From Syntrophobacterales bacterium (lineage in GTDB: Bacteria; Desulfobacterota; Desulfobaccia; Desulfobaccales; 0-14-0-80-60-11), in contig JALNYP010000008.1 of the NCBI GenBank assembly GCA_023229795.1, positions 15,899 to 79,898 of the forward strand: a stretch of DNA of 64,000 nt, written 5' to 3'. The position numbers and the translations under genes were made by a program. Shown piece by piece: positions 35,365 to 43,991 of the stretch. How positions within the stretch are numbered: the stretch's first letter is position 1; each line of letters opens with the position of its first letter. Under the pieces are notes generated by a model, which saw only the letters and a program-made list of their open reading frames with translations, was not told the DNA's origin and did not search any database.

Positions 35365-35958
35365 ATGCTGAATACTTTAAAAGCACCCTTGGAACCGTCC
35401 CTCTCCCTGGCCGAGGGCCTGGCCGCGCTGACCACCGTCTCGGCCTGCTATCAATGTAAAAAGTGTTCGGGCGGCTGTCCCTTGACCTTTGCCATGGATT
35501 TCTACCCCGACCAGGTCATCCGGCTGGCGCTTTTGGGGCAGGAAGACACCGTGCTGGGTTGCCGCACCATCTGGGTGTGCTCCTCCTGCGAGACCTGCAC
35601 CACCCGCTGCCCCAACCAGATCGACATCGCCGGGGTCATGGACTGGCTGAAAGAGGAAGCCCTGCGGCGGGGATTTGCTTCGCCCCAACCCGGGGTGACC
35701 CGTTTCCACCAGACCTTCCTGGACACGGTCCGCCTGGCCGGCGGGCGCCTGTCCGAGCCGCTGCTTTTGGGCCTCTACCAATTAAGGAGCGGCGGCACTA
35801 TCGCCAAACTCAAGTCCGGGGCCCTAACTGCCGATCTCAGTATGGCCTGGGAATTGGCCAAGCGCCGCCGCCTGGTGCCGCGCCTCCCCCATCGGCTCAA
35901 GGGTATTAAGGAAATTAAAGACATCTTCGCCAAGGCGCAGAAACAGGAAAAGCCGTGA
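35365..35958 (+). CDS. hdrC: Heterodisulfide reductase subunit C-like iron-sulfur protein
   Basis: This 197-residue protein has two 4Fe-4S motifs: Cys 28, 31, 34, 38 (CYQCKKCSGGCP) and Cys 72, 75, 78, 82 (CSSCETCTTRCP). This is the HdrC pattern for electron passage between HdrA and HdrB. It is the first gene of a long plus-strand operon with hdrB, hdrA, mvhD, metV and metF. The Moorella-type MetVF-HdrABC-MvhD complex, which reduces methylene-THF in the acetyl-CoA pathway, has the same gene set. Its stop overlaps the hdrB start by 4 bases. Confidence 0.93.
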   Translation: MLNTLKAPLEPSLSLAEGLAALTTVSACYQCKKCSGGCPLTFAMDFYPDQVIRLALLGQEDTVLGCRTIWVCSSCETCTTRCPNQIDIAGVMDWLKEEALRRGFASPQPGVTRFHQTFLDTVRLAGGRLSEPLLLGLYQLRSGGTIAKLKSGALTADLSMAWELAKRRRLVPRLPHRLKGIKEIKDIFAKAQKQEKP

Positions 35959-36809
35959 AAGTAAGCTACTATCCGGGCTGTTCCCTCGAAGGGACCGCCA
36001 TCGACTACGCCGCCTCCATCGGGGGCGTCTCCCGCCTCCTGGACCTGGAACTGGCGGAACTACCGGACTGGAACTGCTGCGGCGCCACCGCGGCCCACAG
36101 CACCAACCACCAGTTGTCCCTGGCCCTGCCGGCCCGCAACCTGGCCCTGGCCGAAGCTGCCGGCCGGGACGTGGTAGTGCCCTGCGCCCTGTGTTTCAAC
36201 CGCCTCAAGACGGCGGAAAAGGCGCTGCAGGGCCCCGACGGCGCCCATCTGGGCGTGTCCTATAACGGCGGCATCAAGATTTGGGACCTGTTGGACTACC
36301 TCACCCGGGACGCCTCTCTCCGGGACCTGGCCCCCAAGGTGGTTAAGCCCCTCACCGGCCTCAAGGCCGTGGGCTACTACGGGTGCATGGTGGCCCGGCC
36401 CCCGGCGGTGACCGACAAGCAGGACGCGGAAAACCCGCAGAACCTGGAGCGGCTCCTCAAGGTCCTGGGCGCTGAACCCCTGGACTGGTCTTTTAAGACC
36501 GACTGCTGCGGCGCCGGCCTGGCCGTGGCCCGGCCCGACATCATCGACACCCTGGCGCAGCGCCTCTACGAGCGCGCCCTCAGGGCCGGGGCCGACTGCC
36601 TGGTGGTCTCCTGCCAGATGTGCCAGGCCAACCTGGATATGCCGCAGAAACGCATCGGCCAAAAGTTCGGCAAGGATTACTACCTGCCGGTCTTTTATTT
36701 CACCGAACTCATCGGCCTGGCCCTGGGACACCCGGAAGTCACCCGTTGGCTGGATAAGCATTTGGTTGATCCCCGGCCGCTTTTAAGGCGAATAGGGTTG
36801 ATAACTTAG
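35955..36809 (+). CDS. hdrB: Heterodisulfide reductase subunit B-like protein
   Basis: This 284-residue HdrB has two CCG cysteine-rich domains: Cys9 followed by Cys41-Cys42 (NCCGATAAHS) and CALC, and a second set (KTDCCGAGLAV and SCQMCQANLDM). In methanogens these bind the noncubane 4Fe-4S clusters that cleave the heterodisulfide. In acetogens and sulfate reducers, without CoM-S-S-CoB, the acceptor of HdrB-like units is less certain. The start overlaps the hdrC stop (ATGA type). Confidence 0.93.
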   Translation: MKVSYYPGCSLEGTAIDYAASIGGVSRLLDLELAELPDWNCCGATAAHSTNHQLSLALPARNLALAEAAGRDVVVPCALCFNRLKTAEKALQGPDGAHLGVSYNGGIKIWDLLDYLTRDASLRDLAPKVVKPLTGLKAVGYYGCMVARPPAVTDKQDAENPQNLERLLKVLGAEPLDWSFKTDCCGAGLAVARPDIIDTLAQRLYERALRAGADCLVVSCQMCQANLDMPQKRIGQKFGKDYYLPVFYFTELIGLALGHPEVTRWLDKHLVDPRPLLRRIGLIT

Positions 36810-36831
36810 GTTTTGGGTTCTGGGTTCTGGG
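36808..36831. repeat. G-rich simple repeat, left arm flanking the IVS-protein gene
   Basis: GGTTTTGGGTTCTGGGTTCT and a few more bases directly follow the hdrB stop. The complementary C-rich form (CCCAAAACCC, CCCAGAACCC units) fills 37251-37326 on the other side of the inserted gene, so the two form large inverted arms. Confidence 0.8.
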
Positions 36832-36870
36832 AAACCGAATCCACGCCGCGTCTAATCGGGAAATATCGTT

Positions 36871-37244
36871 ATGGCAAGTGCGGTGAAATCCTTTCATGAC
36901 TTGGTGGCCTGGCAAACAGCTATGGAACTGGTGACCGAAATCTATAAGGCAAGCCAAAGGTTTCCTAAGGAAGAGGTATTCGGGCTGACCAGTCAAATTC
37001 GCAGGGCTGCCGTTTCCATTCCCAGCAATATTGCCGAAGGCCGGGGTAAATCGTCCACAGGGGAATTCCAGCAATTCTTGTACCATGCCAGGGGTCACTC
37101 GCCGAAGTGGAAACCCAACTTATAATAGCAATGAACCTGGGGTACCTTGATAAGCCGGCAGTTGCTCATTCTGTGGAACTCATTTCCAGGACCGGAAAAC
37201 TCCTCCATGGACTCATAGCCGCTATAAAGAAGACAAAACCATGA
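36871..37244 (+). pseudogene. Four-helix-bundle 23S rRNA intervening-sequence protein, frameshifted
   Basis: The frame from ATG 36871 gives SFHDLVAWQTAMELVTEIYK and the family motif SIPSNIAEGRGKSS, then leaves frame at YHARGHSPKW. Backing up one base in the GGGG run (about 37091) restores the family's C-terminus: GSLAEVETQLIIAMNLGYL through HGLIAAIKKTKP, with a stop at 37242-37244. So the gene has one extra G, or uses -1 frameshifting at that run. The restored stop overlaps the hdrA ATG (ATGA). The family's function is unknown. It sits as an unexpected insert between hdrB and hdrA. Confidence 0.85.
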
Positions 37245-40200
37245 ACGATAAAACCCAAAACCCAAAACCCGAAACCCAGAACCTGCTTCTGAGCCCAGAA
37301 CCCAAAACCCAGAACCCAGAACCAAAGGTCGGCGCCGTAATGGTCGTCGGCGGCGGCATCGCCGGCATGCAGGCCTCATTGGATGCCGCGGCCGCGGGTT
37401 ACAAGGTCTATCTGGTGGAACGGGACATCTCCATCGGCGGGGTCATGGCCCAGTTGGACAAGACCTTTCCCACCAACGACTGTTCCACCTGTCTGATTTC
37501 CCCCAAGCTCATCGAGGTGGCCCGGCATCCGGACATCGAGATCCTGACCCAGGCCGAAATCGATAAGCTGGAGGGCGAAGCGGGCCATTTCACCGCCACG
37601 CTGCATCGGGAGCCCCGCTATATCGATGCGGCCAAGTGCAACGCCTGCGGCGCCTGCTCCGAGGCCTGCCCGGTGGAATTGCCGTCGAGCTTTGATGAAG
37701 GCCTGGGCAAGCGCCACGCCGCCTACCGGCATTTTCCCCAGGCGGTGCCCTCCACCTTTGCCATCAAGAAGTTCGACCGGGCCCCCTGCGTCCGGGCCTG
37801 CCCCGCCAACCTCAGCGCCCAGGGCTACGTGCAACTGGTCAAGGCCGGCAAATACGACGACTCCTTAAAACTCATCATGGACCGCCTGCCGCTCCCCGGC
37901 ACCATCGGCCGCATCTGTCCCCATCCCTGCGAAAGCGACTGCCGCCGCGCCGAAGTGGACGAGCCCGTGGCCATCTGCTCCTTGAAGCGCTTCGTGGCGG
38001 ACCGGGCGGACTGGAACGCTTTGCCGGTCCCGGAAATCCCCCGGAAAAACCAGGCCGTGGCCATCGTCGGAGCCGGGCCCGCCGGTCTGAGCTGCGCCTA
38101 TCACCTGAGTATGCAGGGTTATCAGGCGGTAATCTTTGAGGCAGCAAAGGAAGCCGGCGGCTGGCTGCGCTACGGCATCCCGGCGTATCGCCTGCCCCGG
38201 GAAGTCCTGCAACGGGAAGTGGACTACCTGAAGCGCCTGGGGGTGGACCTGCGCTTTAACTCCCCCATCGGCGAAGGCAACACCATTAACGATCTCCTCA
38301 CCCGGGACGGCTTCGCCGCGGTCTTCCTCGGGGTCGGCACCCAGGATTCCATCCGCCTGCCGGTGCCCGGCGCCGACGCCGACGGCGTCCTCTGGGGCGT
38401 CGAGTACCTGAAAGAAGTGAACTCCGGCGGCGAATCCCCCACCCAGGGGAAACGGGTAGTGGTCATCGGCGGCGGCAACGTGGCCATCGACGTGGCCCGC
38501 ACCGCCAGGCGTAAAGGCGCGGCCCAGGTCACCATGGTCGCCCTGGAATCCCCGGCTGAGCTCCCCGCCTCCCCCTGGGAAGTGGACGAAGCCAAGGCCG
38601 AGGGTATCGAGATCATTCATCGCTGGGGGGTCAAGCAGGTCCTCTCCGATAATGGCCAGGTCACCGGCCTGGAACTCAAGGCGGTGGCCCGGGTCTTCGA
38701 CGAGCAGGGCCGTTTTGCACCCGCTTACCTAGAGGATAAAATCACCACCCGGGATGCGGACGCGGTCATCTTCGCCATCGGCCAGAAGGCCGATTTGAAG
38801 TTTATCACGGAGGCCGACGGCCTGAAGCTCACGCCCCGGGGCCTGATTGCCGCCGACCCCGACACCCTGGCCACCTCGCGCGACGGCGTCTTTGCCGGCG
38901 GCGACGTGGTCACCGGCCCCTGGATCGCCATTGGCGCGGTAGCTGCGGGCCGCGAGGCCGCCATCTCCATTGACCGTTATCTCAATGGGCAGGACCTTAA
39001 GGCCGACCGGGAGCCCCGGCTGCAGCCCATTCAAGACGGCAACTGGAATCCCATTCCCCGGAACCTGCCGCAGGAACCACGCGAGCCCATGCCGGAGTTG
39101 CCCCAGTCCGAATGGACCGGAGGCTTTAAAGAGCTTAACCTGGGCTTCACCGAGGCCCAGGCCCAACATGAGGCCTCCCGCTGCGTCAACTGCGGCGCCT
39201 GTTCCGAATGTATGCAGTGTGTCGAGGCTTGCCAGGCCGGGGCCATCGACCATAAGCAGCAGCCCCGGACCCAGACCCTGGAGGTGGGCGCGGTCATCCT
39301 GGCCCCCGGTTTCAGGACCTTCGACGCCGCCGCCAAGCCCGAATACGGCTATGGCCGCTACCCCAACGTCATCACCTCCCTGGAGTTCGAGCGCCTCCTG
39401 TCCGCCACCGGACCCTGCGCCGGCCACGTTAAGCGACCCAGCGACAGCTCCGACCCCCAAAAAATCGCCTGGATTCAGTGCGTGGGCTCCCGGGACGCCT
39501 CCATCGGGCGGGAATACTGCTCCTATGTGTGCTGCATGTACGCCGCCAAACAGTCGGTCATCGCCAAGGAGCATGACCCTCGGGTGCAGCCCACCATCTT
39601 CTTCATCGACTTCAGGGCCCAGGGCAAAGGCTTCGACCGCTACTACGAACGCGCCCGGGACGTCCATGGGGTGCGCCTCATCCGCGCCATGATCTCCCGG
39701 GTGACGGAAGACCCCCGCACCCACAACCTGGAACTCGCCTACGTGGATGAAGAGGGCCGCATCCAGCAGGAAGAATTCGATCTGGTGGTGCTCTCCGTGG
39801 GCCTGACGCCCCATCCCGCCACCAAGAAACTGGCCGCAGTCTGTGACATCGCCACCAACCGCTGGGGCTTTGTGGAAAATCCGCCCTTTAAGATGGTGGA
39901 GACCAGCCGGCAGGGCATCTATACCTGCGGCGTCTTCCAGTCCCCCAAGGACATCCCCGAAACCGTGGGCCAGGCCTCGGCCGCGGCGGGCGCCGCGGCC
40001 GCCCTGTTGAGCGAAGTCAAGGGCACCCTGCTGACCAAAGCGGAGTACCCCCAGGAACGGGACATCGTGCAGGAGGAGCCCCGCATCGGGGTCTTCGTCT
40101 GCCACTGCGGCATCAACATCGCCGGCGTGGTGGACGTGGCCCAGGTAGCCGAATATGCCCTGACCCTGCCGGGGGTGGCCTACGCCGACCATTACACCTT

Positions 40201-41776
40201 TACCTGCGCCACCGACTCCCTGGAGGCCATGCGCCGGGTCATCGAGGAGCACCGCCTCAACCGCATCGTGGTGGCCTCCTGCAGCCCCCGGACCCACGAA
40301 CCGCTCTTCCAAGACAACCTGCGCAAGGCCGGCCTCAACAAATATCTCTTTGAGATGGCTAACATCCGGGACCAGGATTCCTGGGTACATCAGGGGGACT
40401 CGAAACGTGCCACCGCCAAGGCCCAGGAACTGGTCAAAATGGCAGTGAGCCGGGCCGCGGTGCTGGAGCCCTTGAGCGAACTGCCGTTCCCGGTGAAGCA
40501 GCGGGCCCTGGTGCTGGGCGGCGGTCTGGCCGGTCTGGTGGCGGCCCTGACCATCGCCGACGCCGGCTACCGGGTCTATCTGCCGGACATCCAGGAGCGC
40601 TTCGGCGGCAGCCTGGCCCGAAAGATGCGCTACACCCTGGAAGGCCAGGAAATCAAGCCCTATATGGATGAGCTGGTGCACCGGGTGGAAAACCACCCCA
40701 ACATCCGCTGGTGGCCCAACGCCCGCATGACCAGCTTTTCGGGACACGTGGGCAGTTTCGTTAGCAAGCTGGAGTCCCCACAGGACCAGTGGGAGATCCA
40801 CTACGGCGCCGTGGTGATCGCTACCGGCGCCCAGGAATATAAGCCCGCGGAATATCTCTACGGCGAACATCCCCGGGTCCTGACCCAGTCGGAGATGGAA
40901 AACTTCCTTATCGATGCCCCCGACCAGATCGGTGAGGCCCCCACCTTCGTCATGATCCAGTGCGTGGGCTCGCGCTCGCCGGAGCATCCCTACTGCAGCC
41001 GGGTGTGCTGCGGCTACGCCATCCAGAACGCCCTGAAAATCAAGGAAATCCGGCCCCAGGCCAAGGTCTATATCCTCTATCGGGATATCCGCACCTACGG
41101 CCTCAAGGAGATTTACTACAAAAAAGCCCGTGACCTGGGCGTGCAGTTCATCCGCTTTGAGCCCGAACAAAATCCCGAGGTGGCGGCCGCCGGCGATGGC
41201 CTGGAAATCACGGTCTTTGACCAGAACCTCAAGGTCCCCATTAAACTGAAGGCCGACTACCTGGCCCTGTCCGCGGCCATCCGGCCCCATCCGGCCTCCC
41301 AGGAGATCGCCAAGCTGTTTAAGCTGCCCTTCGACGCCGACGGTTTCTTCATGGAGGCCCACCAGAAGTTGCGGCCTCTGGATTTCGCGTCCAGCGGCAT
41401 CTTCCTTTGCGGGCTGGCCCACAGCCCCAAGTACATCGAGGAGAGCATTGCCCAGGCCCAGGGGGCCGCGGCCCGGGCCCTGGGCGTCCTGTCCCAGGAA
41501 GAAATGTTCGTGGGCGGCGCAGTGGCCCGGGTCGATCCGCAAAAGTGCATCATCTGCCTCACCTGCATGCGCACCTGCCCTTACGGAGTGCCCCGGGTGG
41601 ACCAGGCCGAAGGCGTTATCACCATCGACCCGGCGGCCTGTCAGGGCTGCGGCAACTGCGCCAGCGCCTGCCCCCGCAAGGCCATCGAAGTGATGCACCA
41701 CCGGGACAAGCAGTTCGTTGCCAAGATCAGCGCCATGGAGGCGGAAGAGGTGCCGGACGATCAGGCGGCGTCGTAA
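37241..41776 (+). CDS. hdrA: Giant HdrA with inserted GltD-like module and second HdrA-like half
   Basis: This 1511-residue protein joins three flavoprotein modules. (1) An HdrA-type N-terminus has GGGIAG at about 37 and DKTFPTNDC at about 73-82. (2) A GltD-like NADPH/FAD module of about 400 residues has IVGAGPAGLSC near 277 and VIGGGNVAID near 408, then a ferredoxin segment CVNCGACSECMQC near 648. (3) A second HdrA-like half has LGGGLAGL near 1093 and two C-terminal 4Fe-4S sites (CIICLTCMRTCP and CQGCGNCASACP). The flavin core of the Hdr complex can split electrons. The GltD module suggests NAD(P)H input. Residues 4-29 are encoded by a simple repeat (PKPETQN...), so the N-terminus is not original. 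Confidence 0.92.
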   Translation: MNDKTQNPKPETQNLLLSPEPKTQNPEPKVGAVMVVGGGIAGMQASLDAAAAGYKVYLVERDISIGGVMAQLDKTFPTNDCSTCLISPKLIEVARHPDIEILTQAEIDKLEGEAGHFTATLHREPRYIDAAKCNACGACSEACPVELPSSFDEGLGKRHAAYRHFPQAVPSTFAIKKFDRAPCVRACPANLSAQGYVQLVKAGKYDDSLKLIMDRLPLPGTIGRICPHPCESDCRRAEVDEPVAICSLKRFVADRADWNALPVPEIPRKNQAVAIVGAGPAGLSCAYHLSMQGYQAVIFEAAKEAGGWLRYGIPAYRLPREVLQREVDYLKRLGVDLRFNSPIGEGNTINDLLTRDGFAAVFLGVGTQDSIRLPVPGADADGVLWGVEYLKEVNSGGESPTQGKRVVVIGGGNVAIDVARTARRKGAAQVTMVALESPAELPASPWEVDEAKAEGIEIIHRWGVKQVLSDNGQVTGLELKAVARVFDEQGRFAPAYLEDKITTRDADAVIFAIGQKADLKFITEADGLKLTPRGLIAADPDTLATSRDGVFAGGDVVTGPWIAIGAVAAGREAAISIDRYLNGQDLKADREPRLQPIQDGNWNPIPRNLPQEPREPMPELPQSEWTGGFKELNLGFTEAQAQHEASRCVNCGACSECMQCVEACQAGAIDHKQQPRTQTLEVGAVILAPGFRTFDAAAKPEYGYGRYPNVITSLEFERLLSATGPCAGHVKRPSDSSDPQKIAWIQCVGSRDASIGREYCSYVCCMYAAKQSVIAKEHDPRVQPTIFFIDFRAQGKGFDRYYERARDVHGVRLIRAMISRVTEDPRTHNLELAYVDEEGRIQQEEFDLVVLSVGLTPHPATKKLAAVCDIATNRWGFVENPPFKMVETSRQGIYTCGVFQSPKDIPETVGQASAAAGAAAALLSEVKGTLLTKAEYPQERDIVQEEPRIGVFVCHCGINIAGVVDVAQVAEYALTLPGVAYADHYTFTCATDSLEAMRRVIEEHRLNRIVVASCSPRTHEPLFQDNLRKAGLNKYLFEMANIRDQDSWVHQGDSKRATAKAQELVKMAVSRAAVLEPLSELPFPVKQRALVLGGGLAGLVAALTIADAGYRVYLPDIQERFGGSLARKMRYTLEGQEIKPYMDELVHRVENHPNIRWWPNARMTSFSGHVGSFVSKLESPQDQWEIHYGAVVIATGAQEYKPAEYLYGEHPRVLTQSEMENFLIDAPDQIGEAPTFVMIQCVGSRSPEHPYCSRVCCGYAIQNALKIKEIRPQAKVYILYRDIRTYGLKEIYYKKARDLGVQFIRFEPEQNPEVAAAGDGLEITVFDQNLKVPIKLKADYLALSAAIRPHPASQEIAKLFKLPFDADGFFMEAHQKLRPLDFASSGIFLCGLAHSPKYIEESIAQAQGAAARALGVLSQEEMFVGGAVARVDPQKCIICLTCMRTCPYGVPRVDQAEGVITIDPAACQGCGNCASACPRKAIEVMHHRDKQFVAKISAMEAEEVPDDQAAS
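37251..37326. repeat. C-rich simple repeat forming the first hdrA codons
   Basis: Units such as CCCAAAACCC, CCCAGAACC and CCCGAAACC repeat through 37251-37326, inverted with respect to 36808-36831. It is translated as the low-complexity PxTQN stretch of HdrA residues 4-29. Confidence 0.85.
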
Positions 41777-41781
41777 ATCTG

Positions 41782-41840
41782 TGTAGGGGGGGACCTATGT
41801 GTCCCCCCAAGCCAGGGCGGACACACAGGTCCGCCCCTAC
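41782..41840. repeat. GTAGGGG-type palindromic intergenic repeat
   Basis: GTAGGGGGGACCTATGTG at one end is complementary in large part to GGACACACAGGTCCGCCCCTAC at the other. A near relative lies at 47346-47400 and similar units at 50090-50154. It occupies the gap between hdrA and mvhD. Confidence 0.75.
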
Positions 41841-41859
41841 GAAGACAAGGAATTTTGAT

Positions 41860-42318
41860 ATGGAATTTACTCCCAAAATCCTGGCTCTAGTGTGCACTTA
41901 TTGCACTTACACCGCCGCGGATATGGCGGGCTCGGCCCGGATGCAATACCCGGCCACGGTGCGCATCATCAAGTACCTGTGCACCGGCCGCATCGACATC
42001 ATCCACATCCTGAAGGCCTTCGAAGCCGGGGCTGACGCGGTCATGGTCAGCGGCTGCGAAGCGGGCAGTTGCCATTTTCTGGAAGGTAATCTCCGGGCCC
42101 GGGAACGGGTGGAATACGCTCAGAAACTGCTGGAAGAAATCGGCCTGGGCGGGCGCCTGGAGATGTTTGAAGTGGCCGCATCCGACGCCCCCAAGTGGGT
42201 GGCCGCGGTCAAAGAAAAGACCCAGCGGGTCGAGACCCTGGGGCCCAGCCCCCTGCGCCGGGGGAAGCATCTTCACCCCGATGTCGTGGAACAACTGGAG
42301 AATATGGTGCAATCATGA
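41860..42318 (+). CDS. mvhD: MvhD-type hydrogenase iron-sulfur subunit
   Basis: This 152-residue protein starts at ATG 41860; a longer upstream frame is an artefact of hdrA in another frame. It has the MvhD pattern: LVCTYCTYTAADMAGSARMQ, IIKYLCTGRIDIIHILKAFEAGADAVMVSGCEAGSC and GNLRARERV, holding a 2Fe-2S cluster. It usually links HdrA to hydrogenase, formate dehydrogenase or, as here, MetVF. The stop overlaps the metV start by 4 bases. Confidence 0.92.
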   Translation: MEFTPKILALVCTYCTYTAADMAGSARMQYPATVRIIKYLCTGRIDIIHILKAFEAGADAVMVSGCEAGSCHFLEGNLRARERVEYAQKLLEEIGLGGRLEMFEVAASDAPKWVAAVKEKTQRVETLGPSPLRRGKHLHPDVVEQLENMVQS

Positions 42319-42995
42319 TTATCGCCGAACGTAAACCTTTTGCCGAAATCAAGGCCATGGTGGCCCCTTACAAGAAGATCCTCATCGTGGGCTGCGGCAC
42401 CTGCGTCGCCGTCTGCCTGGCGGGGGGCGAAAAAGAGGTGGGGCTGCTGGCCTCCCAGCTCAAGCTGGCCCTGGGGCTGGAAGACAAGCGCCTGGAAATC
42501 GGGGAGATCACCGTGGAGCGCCAGTGCGACCTGGAATTCCTGCGGCCCCTGTGCGATTTCACCGCCGACTACGAGGCCATCATTTCCATGGCCTGCGGCG
42601 CCGGAGTGCAGTTCCTCAAGCAATTGTGCTCCCTGCAGCCTATCTTCCCCGCGGTGAACACCACCTTTATCGGGGTCAACAACGAGGTGGGCTACTATAC
42701 CGAGCGCTGCCGGGCCTGCCATAACTGCTACCTGGGGATCACCGGGGGCGTCTGCCCGGTGACCATGTGTCCCAAGGGCCTCTTGAACGGCCCCTGCGGC
42801 GGCACGGTGGACGGCCATTGCGAAGTGGACCCCGAGCGGGAGTGCGCCTGGAGCAAGATTTACCACCGCCTCGAACTGGAAGGGCGCCTGGACAATATCC
42901 GCCAGATCCTGCCCATGCATCCCCATGACCGCTGCACCAGCCCCGGGACGGTGATCCACCCGGCCTACAAGAGGAGATACGGCACTCATGAGTAA
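42315..42995 (+). CDS. metV: MetV, zinc/iron-sulfur partner of methylene-THF reductase
   Basis: This 226-residue protein starts at ATG 42315 (ATGA overlap with mvhD). The N-terminus has CGTCVAVCLAGGEKEV, and the C-terminus a cysteine-rich block CRACHNCYLGITGGVCPVTMCPKG, LLNGPCGGTVDGHCEVD and ECAWSKIYHRL. This is the MetV signature, the protein that joins MetF in acetogenic and syntrophic MTHFR complexes. It overlaps the metF start by 8 bases, which matches a tight complex. Confidence 0.93.
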   Translation: MIIAERKPFAEIKAMVAPYKKILIVGCGTCVAVCLAGGEKEVGLLASQLKLALGLEDKRLEIGEITVERQCDLEFLRPLCDFTADYEAIISMACGAGVQFLKQLCSLQPIFPAVNTTFIGVNNEVGYYTERCRACHNCYLGITGGVCPVTMCPKGLLNGPCGGTVDGHCEVDPERECAWSKIYHRLELEGRLDNIRQILPMHPHDRCTSPGTVIHPAYKRRYGTHE

Positions 42996-43872
42996 GTTCC
43001 GGGAAACCCTGGACGCGGGCGCCTTTACGGTGGTGGCCGAGCTCAAGCCCCCCAAAGGCATCGGCGTGGACGATATGCTGGCCCCGGTCAAGGAAATGTC
43101 CGGCCGGGTGGCGGCCTTCGGCGTGCCCGACAACGAGCACGCTCGGATGCGCCTGTCCGCCCTGGCCGCCTCTCGTCTGGTCAAGGACGCAGGGGCCGAG
43201 GTCATCCTGCACCTCACCTGCCGGGACCGCAACCGCCTGGGCCTGGAAAGCGACCTCTTGGGCGCGGCCAGCCTGGGGCTCGAAAATCTCCTGCTCATCA
43301 GCGGCGATTACGTCACCCTCGGCGACCACCCCCAGGCCAAGCCGGTGTACGACGCCGATTCGGTGCAGCTGCTGCAGATCGCCCAAGGCCTGATGGACGG
43401 CCATGACAGCGTCGGCCTGCCTTTGCAGGGGAACCCCGCCTTCTTCCTGGGCGCGGCGGTCATCCCCGAGGCCGAACCCCTGGCGCCTCAGCTCCTCAAA
43501 TTCGAAAAGAAACTGGCCGCGGGCGCGCAGTTCTTCGTCACCCCGCCGGTCTTCGACCTGGAGAAGCTGCGCCGCTTCCGGGAAAAAATTGCGGCCCACC
43601 CCGTCAAGCTCCTGGTCAGCGTCAAGGTCCTGGGGGCCGAGGAAGTGGCCCTGGCCGCGGCGGGGACCTGGCGCAAGGTCTATTCCGTGCCGCTGGAGCT
43701 GGTAACCGATCTGGCCGGCAAGGAGCCGGAGGAGATTTTGCTCAAAGGCGCAGAGGCCGCCGGCCGCCTGGTCAAGCAGCTTAAGCAGGAAAAACTGGCG
43801 GACGGCGTTTACCTCAAAGCCAAAGGGCGCCCGGATTTGTTCACCAAGATCCTGGAGGCGGCGGGATTATAA
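42988..43872 (+). CDS. metF: 5,10-methylenetetrahydrofolate reductase
   Basis: This 294-residue TIM-barrel flavoprotein reduces methylene-THF to methyl-THF (or runs in reverse during acetate oxidation). Visible family elements include the start FTVVAELKPPKGIGVDDML, the ILHLTCRDRNRLGLESDLLG segment, the LLISGDYV strand, and QFFVTPPVFDLEKLRRF. It lies within the hdr-met operon, with metV overlapping its start, as in the Moorella-type bifurcating complex. Confidence 0.95.
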   Translation: MSKFRETLDAGAFTVVAELKPPKGIGVDDMLAPVKEMSGRVAAFGVPDNEHARMRLSALAASRLVKDAGAEVILHLTCRDRNRLGLESDLLGAASLGLENLLLISGDYVTLGDHPQAKPVYDADSVQLLQIAQGLMDGHDSVGLPLQGNPAFFLGAAVIPEAEPLAPQLLKFEKKLAAGAQFFVTPPVFDLEKLRRFREKIAAHPVKLLVSVKVLGAEEVALAAAGTWRKVYSVPLELVTDLAGKEPEEILLKGAEAAGRLVKQLKQEKLADGVYLKAKGRPDLFTKILEAAGL

Positions 43873-43991
43873 AGACAGGATGAAAAGTCAAAGAGGACAG
43901 AAACCCATGGCGACTTTCCCGATCAGGATAATCCCTTTTCGCCTTTTCGCCCTGACCACAAACCCGGGAATCCGGGAATTGACCAATAACT

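Noticed and set aside
38729..41701. Long open frame (990 codons) on the minus strand opposite hdrA
   Set aside because: It lies wholly antisense to the hdrA gene, and its His/Gly/Leu-rich content is typical of the shadow frame of GC-rich coding DNA. No family motif is present.
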